DNA of 64,000 nt from Phocoena phocoena (lineage: Eukaryota; Chordata; Mammalia; Artiodactyla; Phocoenidae), in NCBI RefSeq assembly GCF_963924675.1, contig NC_089220.1, positions 86,803,168-86,867,167 of the forward strand, given 5' to 3'. Position 1 is the stretch's first letter. Each line of letters starts with the position of its first letter. Positions 49,206 to 59,684 of the stretch are shown here, in pieces. The notes beneath the pieces are model-generated. The model made no database searches. It had not been told where the DNA came from and saw nothing but the letters and a program-made list of their open reading frames with translations. The translations under genes were made by a program, and so were the position numbers.

Positions 49206-51005
49206 AGTGGTGTTCACCTTATAATAATGTATTAAGCCATACATTTGGTTTACATGGTCTTCCATGTCTGTGTTTTATTTTATAATAAAAAGGTTTTAAA
49301 AACTACATCAGGAAGTTTGTTTTTTAGATGAAACATGGGCCAACTTTAAAAAAAAAGCCTTTAAAACAAAAAGTTCTTTAGCCCTCACTATTGAATAAAC
49401 ATAGTTTTTACACGTGAAGTTTGCTTAAAGGAATATGGAACTGTATTGGCAAAGTACTGTTCCCTAAATTGGCAGTACAATTCCCTGTATTGGCAAAGTA
49501 CTGTTCCCTAAATAAATAAGCCTGTACTTTTGAGGGCAACACATTCTATTTCTGGCACTGTAGAAACTGCTTACACAAAGGGTTCAATTTGCTTCCCATG
49601 GCATGTTCATGCAGCTTCTATAATCCTGGACTGTTACAGGTATATACTGACCCATAATGATTTGGATTCCATTCCCAGGAGAAGGGATAGACACTAAAGT
49701 CAAGGGACTGGGACTTAAACTCAGTCTTCCATGGCTTAAAAGAGGCAACCTCCTTCCAGATTTAAAATAGTTTATTCCACATGGATTGGGGCAGGGGTCA
49801 GGGGAGGAGATAGCAAATCTGGAAACATCACCACCATTACTGACCAGAAAGAAACCTAGGTGGTGATACACAAAACTGTCGGGTGATTTCTTTCTCTCCA
49901 GCCCTAAAAGTCCAAATGGATTGTCATGAGGCATTAGTGCAGATGCTCTGAATATGTTTGTATATTTTCTGTTTCATTAAGAATTTCTGGAGTGATCTCT
50001 GCTTACTTTTACTCACTGTTTTTCACAAATGTTAGGTAAGCCTGGAAAGTACCCCAGAATGATAAAATAGTGAGATAAGGCAGAATATTTCTTATTCAAC
50101 AACAACAACACAGGTGTTGGGCAATGATGTGAAAATCAAGACTTGAAGAACAAAACCAATCTCCAATTGGAGAACAGAGTATTTAGTATTTAGGGTAAGG
50201 CAACCAGGAAATAACAGATTATGATTGAATTCCAAGCCCAATGCACTGCCCAGAATCGCCGATGTTCCATTTGAATTCCTCCAGTTGCCACTTTGAAATA
50301 CTAGTCTATAAATTTAGTCGGTTATAACCATGATTTCCCAAGAAACTTGTTTATTCTTTTTATGTAGTATTATATTGCTTTTAATAAGGTATTTAGGCCC
50401 TACAAAGTATGCTTCCCCCCAAATCAAAGCTAATTCACTACACTTAGCAGTTAAGTGCTTCTCTGAGTCAATAAAACCCACCTCTGCTTAACAATAACTA
50501 GAATCTCAACTATCTCAGCTCCTGTAACAGAGAGCTCTCCCTTCCACTTGTGCAGAACTCCTTCAGAAAATGGACAATGCTGGCTGGGTGTAAGTCGTCC
50601 AATCTTTAGATTATTCTTATTAGAAAAACAAATGCGCCCCTCTTTACGAATAGTTAGTATTAGTGAAAATAACTCATTATCTCTAACATGATATCCCCCA
50701 TTAAGTCTTTACCAATTCCCTATTCACTTCCTAATGTCTTTTCTGCCACCACTGAAGTTGTTTTGGTCCCTTAAGATCAGACCCAAGGAAGCACTCAATT
50801 AGAACCTGGCCCTGGCTGTCTCTCAGTACTCCCTGGTTTACGGTGTTCTACTTTGACATCCCATCTAGTCTCTTGATCATTTTCCCCCTTACACGTGAAA
50901 TGAAGTAATCACTGAAAACATAAACACCTAAACCATATATCAGAAATCAGAGTCTTCTTGATATTAAGACTGGTTCCCAGTTGGAAGCATCCTAGGAGAA
51001 TGAAG
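49206..51005. other. Unannotated stretch
   Basis: No exon or interspersed repeat recognised; contains the duplication at 49441. Confidence 0.4.
49441..49513. repeat. 29-bp unit duplicated, period 44
   Basis: A 29-base unit starting ctgtattggcaaagtactgt occurs at 49441-49469 and 49485-49513 without mismatch. Confidence 0.96.
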
Positions 51006-51375
51006 ATATATGCTATTTTACTTTTAAAAATTTATTTGTTTGTTTGTTTTATTTATGGCTGCATTGGGTCTTTGATGCTGCGTGCGGGCTTTCTCTAGCT
51101 GTGGCAAGCGGGGGCTCCTCTTTGTTGCGGTGAGTGGGCTTCTCATTGCAGTGGCTTCTCTTGTTGTGGAGCACGGGCTCTAGGCAAGCAGGCTTCAGTA
51201 GTTGTGGCTTGCAGGCTCTAGAGCACAGGCACAGTAGTTGTGGTGCACGCACGGGCTTAGCTGCTCCGTGGCATGTAGGATCTTCCCGCACCAAGGATCA
51301 AACCTGTGTCCCCTGCATTAGCAGGCGGATTCTTAACCACTGCGCCACCAGGGAAGCCCAATACATGCTATTTTA
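51006..51375 (-). mobile_element. CHR SINE 15 with TSD (longest class)
   Basis: Body about 51021-51360 on the minus strand, with a TTTG/TTTA tail at the left. TSD atatatgctatttta (51006-51020) and atacatgctatttta (51361-51375) differ at one base. Confidence 0.95.
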
Positions 51376-51484
51376 ATGGAGGAAAGGGTTTCAGTAAAGT
51401 TAGGGCTGGAGTTGACCCTGGCCAACCATAGTTGTGGATGGTGCTCATTTCATGTATTCATTATATACTATATGTAAGAGGCAT

Positions 51485-52130
51485 TAATTAATTTATTCAT
51501 TCAAAAACATTTATTCACGACCTACCCTGCCAGGTACTATGCTTGTGGCTGCAGATAGGATAATAAGCAAAATGGTATAACCTCCGCTGTCTTTGAATTT
51601 ACAATAATAATCCACAAGTCTACAAATCCTCAAATCTACTATGTAAGTTTCATGATGGAAAACTACAGGGACAACAGGATAGAAATAATGAGGGAGATCT
51701 GCCTTAGACTGGGGTTTAGGGAAGTCTTTGAGGAAATGCTCTAATATGAAGGAAGTATAGAAGATATCCAAGTTTAAAGGGAATGAGGAGAAGAGCCCTC
51801 CAGGTATAAAGAACAGATTTTCAAAGGCCATGAATCAAAAAGGAATGAGGTACTTTCAAGAAAATGGAAGACTATGGTTGAGCCCCGAGTGGGGCAGATG
51901 TGCGAAAGGAGATAGAGGTCAGTTGGTGCAGAGCCTTGGAGACAATGTTAAGGATCTGAGATATTATCCAAAGAGCAAAAGAAAGCCACTGAAGAGTTTT
52001 TTAAGCAAAGGAGTGACAGGATCAGACTGTGAGTGATCAGAAAGTAACAAGATTATCAGCAGGAGTCTAGTTAGGAGGCTCTTTCAATGGCTCTGGCAAA
52101 AGATGAGAAGTGGATGGATTTGACAGTTCT
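51485..52130 (+). repeat. Ancient interspersed repeat, family not named (copy 5, longest)
   Basis: It shows the most complete word order of the family: ttattcattcaaaaacattt, ctgccaggtactatgcttgt, gggaagtctttgaggaaat, gcagagccttggagacaatg, gccactgaagagttttttaa, gcaaaggagtgacaggatca, gtctagttaggaggct. Confidence 0.6.
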
Positions 52131-52251
52131 TTAGGAAGTAAAGTGGGTGGGGCTTGGTGATAGAAGGACCATGAGGGGTGATGGATAGATGGAAGTTCCA
52201 TTTATTGAGATAGGGCTTCCCTAAGAATACTTCTACAGGGGAATGGAGCTT

Positions 52252-52262
52252 CAAGATGGCGG
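52252..52262 (+). promoter_or_regulatory. YY1-type site at L1 copy B 5' end
   Basis: caagatggcgg, identical to the site in copy A at 11381-11391. Confidence 0.7.
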
Positions 52263-52917
52263 AAGAGTAAGACGGAAGAGATCACCTTCCTCCCCACAAA
52301 TACATCAAAAATACATCTGAACAACCCCTACAGAACACCTCCTGAACGCTGGCAGAAGAACTCAGACCTCCCAAAAGGTAAGAACCCCCCCCCACGTACC
52401 TGGGTAGGGCGAAAGAATAAACAGAGACAAAAGAATAGGGACTGGACCTGCACCAGTGGGAGGGAGCTGTGAAGGAGGAAAGGTTCCCACAAACTAGGAA
52501 GGCCCTTCACGGGCAGAGACCATTAGTGGTCGAGGGGGAAGCTTTGGAGCCACGGAGGAGAGTGCAGCAACAGGGGTGCACAGGGCAAGGCAGAGAGATT
52601 CCCGCACAGAGGATCGGTGCCAACCAGCACTCGCCAGCCCGAGAGGCCTGTCTGCTCACCCCCTGAGACGGGTGGGGTCTGGGAGCTGAGGCTCGGGCTT
52701 TGGTGGGATCCCAGGGAGAGGACTGGGGTTGGCGTCGTGAACACAGCCTGAAGGGGGCGAGTGCACCACAGCTAGACAGGAGGGAGTCCGGGGAAAAATT
52801 CTGGAGCTGCCGAAGACACAAGAGCCTTTTTCTTGCCTCTTTGTTTCGTGGTGTGCAAGGAGAGGGGGTTAACAGCGCCGCTCACAGGAGCTCCAGAGAT
52901 GGGCGCGAGCACGGCTA

Positions 52918-53148
52918 TCAGCGCGCACCCCAGAGACGGGCATGAGATGCTAAGGCTGCTGCTGCAGCTACCAAGAAGCCTGTGTGCGAGCACAGATCAC
53001 TATCCCCACCTCCCCTCCCGGGAGCCTGTGCAGCCCGCCACAGCCAGGGTCCTGTGATCCAGGGACAACTTCCTCGGGAGAGCACACGGTGCGCCTCAGG
53101 CTGGTGCAACGTCACGCTGGCCACTGCCGCCGCAGGCTCGCCCCACAT
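52918..53148 (-). CDS. Candidate antisense ORF in L1 copy B 5'UTR, AUG-initiated, 76 codons
   Basis: The ATG (complement of cat, 53146-53148) opens a 76-codon frame starting MWGEPAAAVAS and ending ASHARLWGAR, with a stop at 52918-52920. It has the same start, stop and length as the copy A frame at 12051-12281; the frame is open upstream to the same stop position as in copy A. Differences between the copies are substitutions only. No domain recognised. Coding status is unproven, for the reasons given for copy A. Confidence 0.22.
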   Translation of the reverse strand: MWGEPAAAVASVTLHQPEAHRVLSRGSCPWITGPWLWRAAQAPGRGGGDSDLCSHTGFLVAAAAALASHARLWGAR

Positions 53149-54255
53149 CCGTACCCCTCCCTCCCCCCGGCCTGAGTGAGCCAGAGCCCCCAAATCAGCT
53201 GCTCCTTTAATCCCGTCCTGCCTGAGTGAAGAACAGACGCCCTCAGGTGACCTACACGTAGGGGCGGGGCCAAATCCAAAGCTGAACCCCGGGAGCTGTG
53301 CGAACAAAGAAGAGAAAGGGAAATCTCTCCCAGCAGCCTCAGGAGCAGTGGATTAAATCTTCACAATCAACTTGATGTACCCTGCATCTGTGGAATACCT
53401 GAATAGACAACGAATCATCCCAAATTGAGGCAGAGGACTTTGGGAGCAACGATATATATATTTTTTCCCCTTCTTCTCTTATTGTGAGTGTGTATGTGTA
53501 TGCTACTGTATGTGATTTTGTCTGTATAGCTTTGCTTTTACCATTTGTCCTAGGGTTCTGTCCGTCTGTTGTGTTTTTTTTAGTATAGTTTTTAGCGCTT
53601 GTTATCATTGGTGGATTTGTTTTTTGGTTTGATTGCTCTCTTCTTTCTTTCTTTTTCTTATTACCTTACAGATTTTTTTATTTTTAATAATTATTTTTTA
53701 TTTTAATAACTTTATTTTATTTTCTTCTCTTTCTTTTTTTCTCCCTTTTATTCTGAGCCATGTGGATGACAGGGTCTTGGTGCTCCATTCAGGAATCAGT
53801 CCTGTGCCTCTGAGGTGGGAGAGCCAAGTTCACGACATTGGTCCACCAGAGATGTCCCAGCACCACCTACTATCAAATGGCGAAAATCCCCAAGAGATCT
53901 CCATCTAAATGCCAAAACTCAGCTCCACTCAATGACCAGCAAGCTACAGTGCTGGACACCCAAAGCCAAACAACTAGCAAGACAAAAACACAACCCCACC
54001 CATTAGCAGAGACGTGGCCTAAAATCATAATAAGGTCAAAGACACCCCAAAACACACCACCAGACACGGACCTGCCCACCAGAAACACAAGATCCAGTCT
54101 CATCCACCAGAACAAAGGCACTAGTTCCCTCCACCAGGAAGCCTACACAACCCACTGAACCAACCTTAGCCACTGGGGGCAGACACCAAAAACAATGGGA
54201 ACTATGAACCTGCAGCCTGCGAAAAGGGGACACCAAACACAGTAAGTTAAGCAAA

Positions 54256-55134
54256 ATGAGAAGACAGAGAAACACACAGCAGATGAAGAGGGTAAAAACC
54301 CATCAGACCTAACAAATGAAGAGAAAATAGGCAGTTTACCTGAAAAAGAATTCAGAATAATGATAGTAAAGATCCAAAATCTTGGATAGAATGGTGAAAA
54401 TACAAGAACGATTAACAAGGACCTAGAAGAACTAAAACTCAAACAAACAATGATGAACAACACAATAAATGAAATTAAAAATTCTCTAGAAGGAATCAAT
54501 AGCAGAATAACTGAGGCAGAAGAACGGATAAGTGACCTGGAGATAAAATAGTGGAAATAACTACTGCACAGCAGATTAAAGAAAAAAGAATGAAAAGAAT
54601 TGAGGACACTCTTAGAGACCTCTGGGACAACATTAAACACACAAACATTCAAATTATAGGGGTCCCAGAAAAAGAGAAAAAGAAAGGGACTGAGAAAATA
54701 CTGCAAGAGATTATAGTAGAAAATTTCCTTATATGTTAAAGGAAACAGTTAATCAAGTCCAGGAAGTGAAGAGATTCCCATACAGGATAAATCCAAGGAG
54801 AAACATGTCAAGACACATATTAAACAAACTATCAAAAATTAAATAAAAAGAAAAAACATTAAAAGCAGCAAGGGAAAAACAACAAATAACATAAAAGGAA
54901 AGCCCCATAAGGTTAACAGCTGATCTTTCTTCAGAAACTCTGCAAGCCAGAAGGGAGTAGCAGGACATATTCAAAGCGATGAAAGGGAAAAACCTACAAC
55001 CAAGATTACTCTACCCAGCAAGGATCTCATTCAGATTAGATGGAGAAATTAAAACATTTACAGACAAGCAAAAGCTAAGAGAATTCAGCACCACCAAATC
55101 AGCTTTACAACAAATGCTAAAGGAACTTCTCTAG
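54256..55134 (+). pseudogene. L1 copy B ORF1 remnant (RNA-binding ORF1p)
   Basis: The ATG 54256-54258 matches that of copy A, but a 4-base deletion within the first 13 codons (about 54285) shifts the frame. The rest is readable in pieces: MNNTINEIKNSLEGI from about 54452, broken by loss of one A near 54541, then 54551-54739 with GVPEKEKKKG and IIVENF before a stop, and an in-frame TAA near 54842. The last residues (REFSTTKSALQQML, ending at the stop 55132-55134) are intact and show where ORF1 ends in this subfamily. Confidence 0.93.
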
Positions 55135-55192
55135 GCAGGAAACACAAGAGAAGGAAAAGACCTACAATAACAAACCCAAAAGAATTAAGAAA

Positions 55193-58100
55193 ATGGTAAT
55201 AGGAACATACATATCGATAATTACCTTAAATGTAAATGCATTACATGCTCCAACCCAAAGACATAGACTGGCTGAATGGATACAAAAACAAGACCTGTAT
55301 ATATGCTGTCTACAAGATACCCATTTCAGACCTAGGGACACATACAGACTGAAAGTGAGGGGATGGAAAAAAATATTCCATGCAAATGGAAATCAAAAGA
55401 AAGCTGGAGTAGCAATTCTCATATCAGACAAAATAAACTTTAAAACAAAAACTATTACAAGAGACAAAGAAGGACAGGACATAATGATCAAGGGATCAAT
55501 CCAAGAAGAAGATATAACAATTGTAAATATTTATGCACCCAACATAGGAGCACCTCAAAACATAAGGCAAATACTAACAGCCATAAAAGGGGAAATTGAC
55601 AGTAACACAATCATAGTAGGGGACTTTTAACACCCCACTTTCACCAATGGACAGATCATCCAAAATGAAGATAAATTAGGAAACACAAGCTTTAAATGAT
55701 ACATTAAACAAGATGGACTTAATTGATATTTATAGGACATTCCATCCAAAAACAACAGAATACACTTTCTTCTCAAGTGTTCATGGAGCATTCTCCAGGA
55801 TAGGATAGATCATATCTTGGGTCATAAATCAAGCCTTGGTAAATTTAAGAAAACTGAAATCGTATCAAGTATCTTTTCCAACCACAACACTATGAGACTA
55901 GATATCAATTATATATCTTAATAACCAAGAGATCACCAAAGAAATCAAAGAGGAAATCAAAAAATATCTAGAAATAAATGACAATGAAAACACGACGACC
56001 CAAAACCTATGGGATGCAGCAAAAGCAGTTCTAAAAGGAAAGTTTATGGCAATACAATCCTACCTTAAGAAACATCTCAAATAAACAATCTAACCTTACA
56101 CCTAAAGCAATCAAACAAAGAAGAATGAAAAACCCCAAAGTTAGCAGAAGGAAAGAAATCATAAAGATCAGATCAGAAATAAATGAACAAGAAATGAAGG
56201 AAACAATAGCAAAGATTAATAAAACTAAAAGCTGGTTCTTTGAGAAGATAAACAAAATTGATAAACCAGTAGCCAGACTCATCAAGAAGAAAAGGGAGAA
56301 GACTCAAATCAACAGAATTAGAAATGAAAAAGGAGAAGTAACAATTGACACTGCAGAAATACAAAGGATCATGAGAGATTACTACAAGCAACTATAGGCC
56401 AATAAAATGGACAACCTGGAAGAAATGGACAAATTCTTAGAAATGCACAACTGTCTGAGACTGAACCAGGAAGAAATAGGAAATATGAACAGACCAGTCA
56501 CAAGCACTGAAATTGAAACGGTGATTAAAAATCTTCCAACAAACAAAAGCCCAGGACCAGATGGCTTCACAGGCCAATTCTATCAAATATTTAGAGAAGA
56601 GCTAACACCTATCCTTCTCAATCTCTTCCAAAATATAGCAGAGGGAGGAGCACTCTCAAACTCATTCCATGAGGCTACCATCACCCTGATACCAAAACCA
56701 GACAAAGATGTCAGAAAGAAAGACAACTACAGGCCAATTAATATCACTGATGAACACAGATGCAACAATCCTCAACAAAATAGTAGCAAACAGAATCCAA
56801 CAGCACATTAAAAGGATCATACACTATGATCAAGTGGGGTTTATCCCAGGAACGCAAGGGTTCTTCAATATACGCAAATCATTCAGTGTGATACACCATA
56901 TTAACAAATTGAAGGAGAAAAACCATATGCTCATCTCAACAGATCCAGAGAAAGCTCTCGACAAAATTCAACACCCATTTATGATACAAACCCTCCAGAA
57001 GGTAGGCATAGAGGGAACTTACCTCAACATAATAAAGGCCATATATGACAAACCCACAGGCAACATCATCCTCAATGGTGAAAAACTGAAACCATTTCCA
57101 CTAAGATCAGGAACAAGACAAGGAACAAGACAGGAACAACCCACTCTCACCACTATTATTCAACATTTTTTTGGAAAGTTTTAGCTACAGCAATCAGAGA
57201 AGAAAAAGAAATAAAAGGAATCCAAATCAGAAAAGAAGTAAAGCTGTCACTGTTTGCAGATGACATGATACTCTACATAGAGAATCCTAAAGATGCTACC
57301 AGAAAACTACCAGACCTAATCAATGAAATTGGTAAAGTAGCAGGATCCAAAATTACTGCACAGAAATCTCTTGCATTCCTATACACTAATGATGAAAAAT
57401 CTGAAAGAGAAATTAAGGAAACACTCCCATTCACCACTGCAACAAGAAGAATAAAATACCTAGGAATAAACCTACCTAAGGAGATAAAAGACCTGTATGC
57501 AGAAAATTATAAGACACTGATGAAAGAAATTAAAGACGATATAAACAGATGGAGAGATATACCATGTTCTTGGATTGGAAGAATCAACATTGTGAAAATG
57601 ACTATACTACCCAAAGCAATCTACTGATTCAATGCACTCCCTATCAAACTACCAATGGCATTTTTCACAGAAGTAGAACAAAAAATTTCACAATTTGTAT
57701 GGAAACACAAACGACCCCAAATAGCCAAAGCAATCTTGAGAAAGGAAAATGGAGGTGGAGGAATCAGGCTCCCTGACGTCAGACTATACTACAAAGCTAC
57801 AGTAATCAAGACAGTATGGTACTGGCACAAAAACAGAAATGTAGATCAATGGAACAGGATAGAAAGCCCAGAGATAAACCTACGCATGTATGGTCACCTT
57901 ATCTTTGAAAAAGGAGGCAAGAATATACAGTGGAGAAAAGACAGCCTCTTTAATAAGTGGTGCTGGGAAAACTGGACAGCTACATGTAAAAGAATGAAAT
58001 TAGAACACTCCCTAACATACACAAAAATAAACTTAAAATGGATTAAAGACCTAAATGTAAGGCCAGACACTATCAAACTCTTAGAGGAAAACATAGGCAG

Positions 58101-58972
58101 GACACTCTGTGACATAAATCACAGCAAGATCCTTTTTGACCCACCTCCTAGAGAAATGGAAATAAAAACAAAAATGAACAAATGAGACCTAATGAAACTT
58201 AAAAGCTTTTGCACAGCAAAGGAAACCGTAAACAAGACGAAAAGACAACCCTCACAATGGGAGAAAATATTTGCAAATCAAGAAACTGACAAAGGATTAA
58301 TCTCCAAAGTTTACAAGCAGCTCATGCAGCTCAATATCAAGAAAACAACCAACCCAATCCAAAAATGGGCAGAAGACCTAAATAGACATTTCTCCAAAGA
58401 AGATATACAGATTGCCAACAAACACATGAAAGAATGCTCAACATCAGTAATCATTAGAGAAATGCAAATTAAAACTACAATTAGATGTCATTTCACACCA
58501 GTCAGAATGGCCCTCATCAAACAATCTACAAACAATAAATGCTGGAGAGTGTGTGGAGAAAAGGGAACTCTCTTGCACTGTTGGCGGGAACGTAAATTGA
58601 TACAGCCACTATGGAGAACAGTATGGAGGTTCCTTAAAAAACTAAAAATAGAACTACCATATGACCCAGCAATCCCATTACTGGGCATATACCCTGAGAA
58701 AACCGTAATTCAAAGAGTCACGTACTACAATGTTCATTGCAGCTCTATTTACAATATCCAGGATATGGAAGGAACCTAAGCATCCACTGACAGATGAATG
58801 GGTAAAGAAGATGTGGCACATATATACAATGGAATATTACTCAGCCATAAAATGAAACGAAATTGAGTTATTTGTAGTGAGGTGGATGGACCTAGAGTCT
58901 GTAATATAGAGTGAAGTAAGTCAGAAAGCGAAAAACAAATACCATATGCTAACACATATATATGGAATCTAA
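55193..58972 (+). pseudogene. L1 copy B ORF2 remnant (endonuclease / reverse transcriptase)
   Basis: The ATG 55193-55195 opens 145 codons of endonuclease (MVIGTYISIITLNVNAL ... AEWIQKQ ... QDTHFRPRD ... IVNIYAPN ... IIVGDF), stopped at 55628-55630 by an extra T in the run 55625-55628. Other lesions: a 5-base duplication near 55800, a deletion of about 60 bases near 55915, a micro-duplication in the RT motif [10 protein letters not shown] near 57115-57150, AGA to TGA at 57625-57627, and TGG to TGA near 58184. The SDH motif of the endonuclease reads SNH (AAC at 55880-55882). RT parts: 56407-56811, 56708-57184 and 57265-57627, with FADD at 57253-57264. The C-terminal Cys/His-rich end (58192-58779) is open and the natural stop is 58970-58972. 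Confidence 0.95.
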
Positions 58973-58982
58973 AAATATATAT

Positions 58983-59312
58983 ATACTTCTACAGGGACTT
59001 CCCTGGTGGTGCAGTGGTTAAGAAACCACCTGCCAATGTAGGGGACACAGGTTCGATCCCTGGTCTGGGAAGATCCCACATGCCACAGAGCCACTAAGCC
59101 CGTGAGCCACAGCTACTGAGCCCACGTGCCACAACCACTGAAGCCCAGGCGCCTACAGCCCGTGCTCTGCAACAAGAGAAGTCACCGCAATGAGAAGCCT
59201 GCGCACCGCAACAAAGAGTAGCACCCACTCGCCACAACTAGAGAAAGCCCGCATGCAGCAACGAAGTCCCATACAGCCAAAAAAAAAAAAAAAAAAAAGA
59301 ATACTTCTACAG
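58983..59312 (+). mobile_element. CHR SINE 16 with TSD, sharing the target site of L1 copy B
   Basis: Body about 58997-59300, starting gacttccctggtggtgc, with the 3' module atacagccaaaaaa and a pure A tail (59280-59298). The sequence atacttctacag stands at 58985-58994 region of the L1 3' TSD (58983-58996) and again at 59301-59312, giving three copies of the target around two elements. Confidence 0.94.
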
Positions 59313-59516
59313 AGGGGGGAAAAAGCATAGTTTCATTCTGAAGTTTATACAAGTCTTAATGAATATCTATCTTCTACATTAATAGTAAGATTGTGTGAGC
59401 TCTTAGAACCATCTTGTATTCTGGAGAAGAAAGAGAAAAATACCTCATAGTAGTAGAAAAATTATCTTATAAAGATGTCAGAGAACTTTATAAAATGCCA
59501 TATAATCTACCTCATT

Positions 59517-59684
59517 AAAGAAAGCATGGATGGGGGAAAGTCGCGGGGTGGTGGTGGTGCGATGAACTGGGAGACTGGGATTGACATATATACACTAAAT
59601 ATGTATAAAATGGATGACTAATAAGAACCTGCTGTATAAAAAAAATAAATAAAATAAAATTCAAAAGTAAAAGAAAGCATGGAT
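59517..59684 (+). mobile_element. L1 copy D: 138-bp L1 3'UTR fragment with TSD
   Basis: Body 59532-59669 consists only of the last part of an L1 3'UTR (gatgaactgggagactggga, ttgacatatatacac, ataagaacctgctgtata) plus an aataaataaaataaa tail. TSD aaagaaagcatggat at 59517-59531 and 59670-59684 is perfect. Its end differs from that of copies A and C, so it belongs to another subfamily. Confidence 0.9.

Larger units (their letters stand above)
52241..54255 (+). promoter_or_regulatory. L1 copy B 5'UTR (internal promoter region)
   Basis: Same plan as in copy A: a GC-rich first 1.1 kb, a T-rich stretch (53455-53750), then an A/C-rich approach to ORF1. The sense frame in front of ORF1 (53838-54158) is not in register with ORF1 here, unlike copy A. 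Confidence 0.8.
52227..58996 (+). mobile_element. L1 copy B: 5'-complete LINE-1, 3' truncated, non-functional
   Basis: The 5' end is at about 52241 (atggagcttcaagatggcgg). The 5'UTR, ORF1 remnant and ORF2 remnant follow in the same order as copy A. The element ends at about 58977, five A's after the ORF2 stop (58970-58972), followed by tatatat and the TSD. TSD atacttctacaggg lies at 52227-52240 and 58983-58996. The whole 3'UTR that copy A carries is missing although the TSD is present, so the copy was made from an RNA with, or primed at, an internal A-rich site. Confidence 0.95.

Noticed and set aside
52208..52222. Bases agggcttccctaag just before L1 copy B, like the CHR SINE head
   Set aside because: Only about ten bases match, and no SINE body follows; the matching string is chance or a remnant too short to call.
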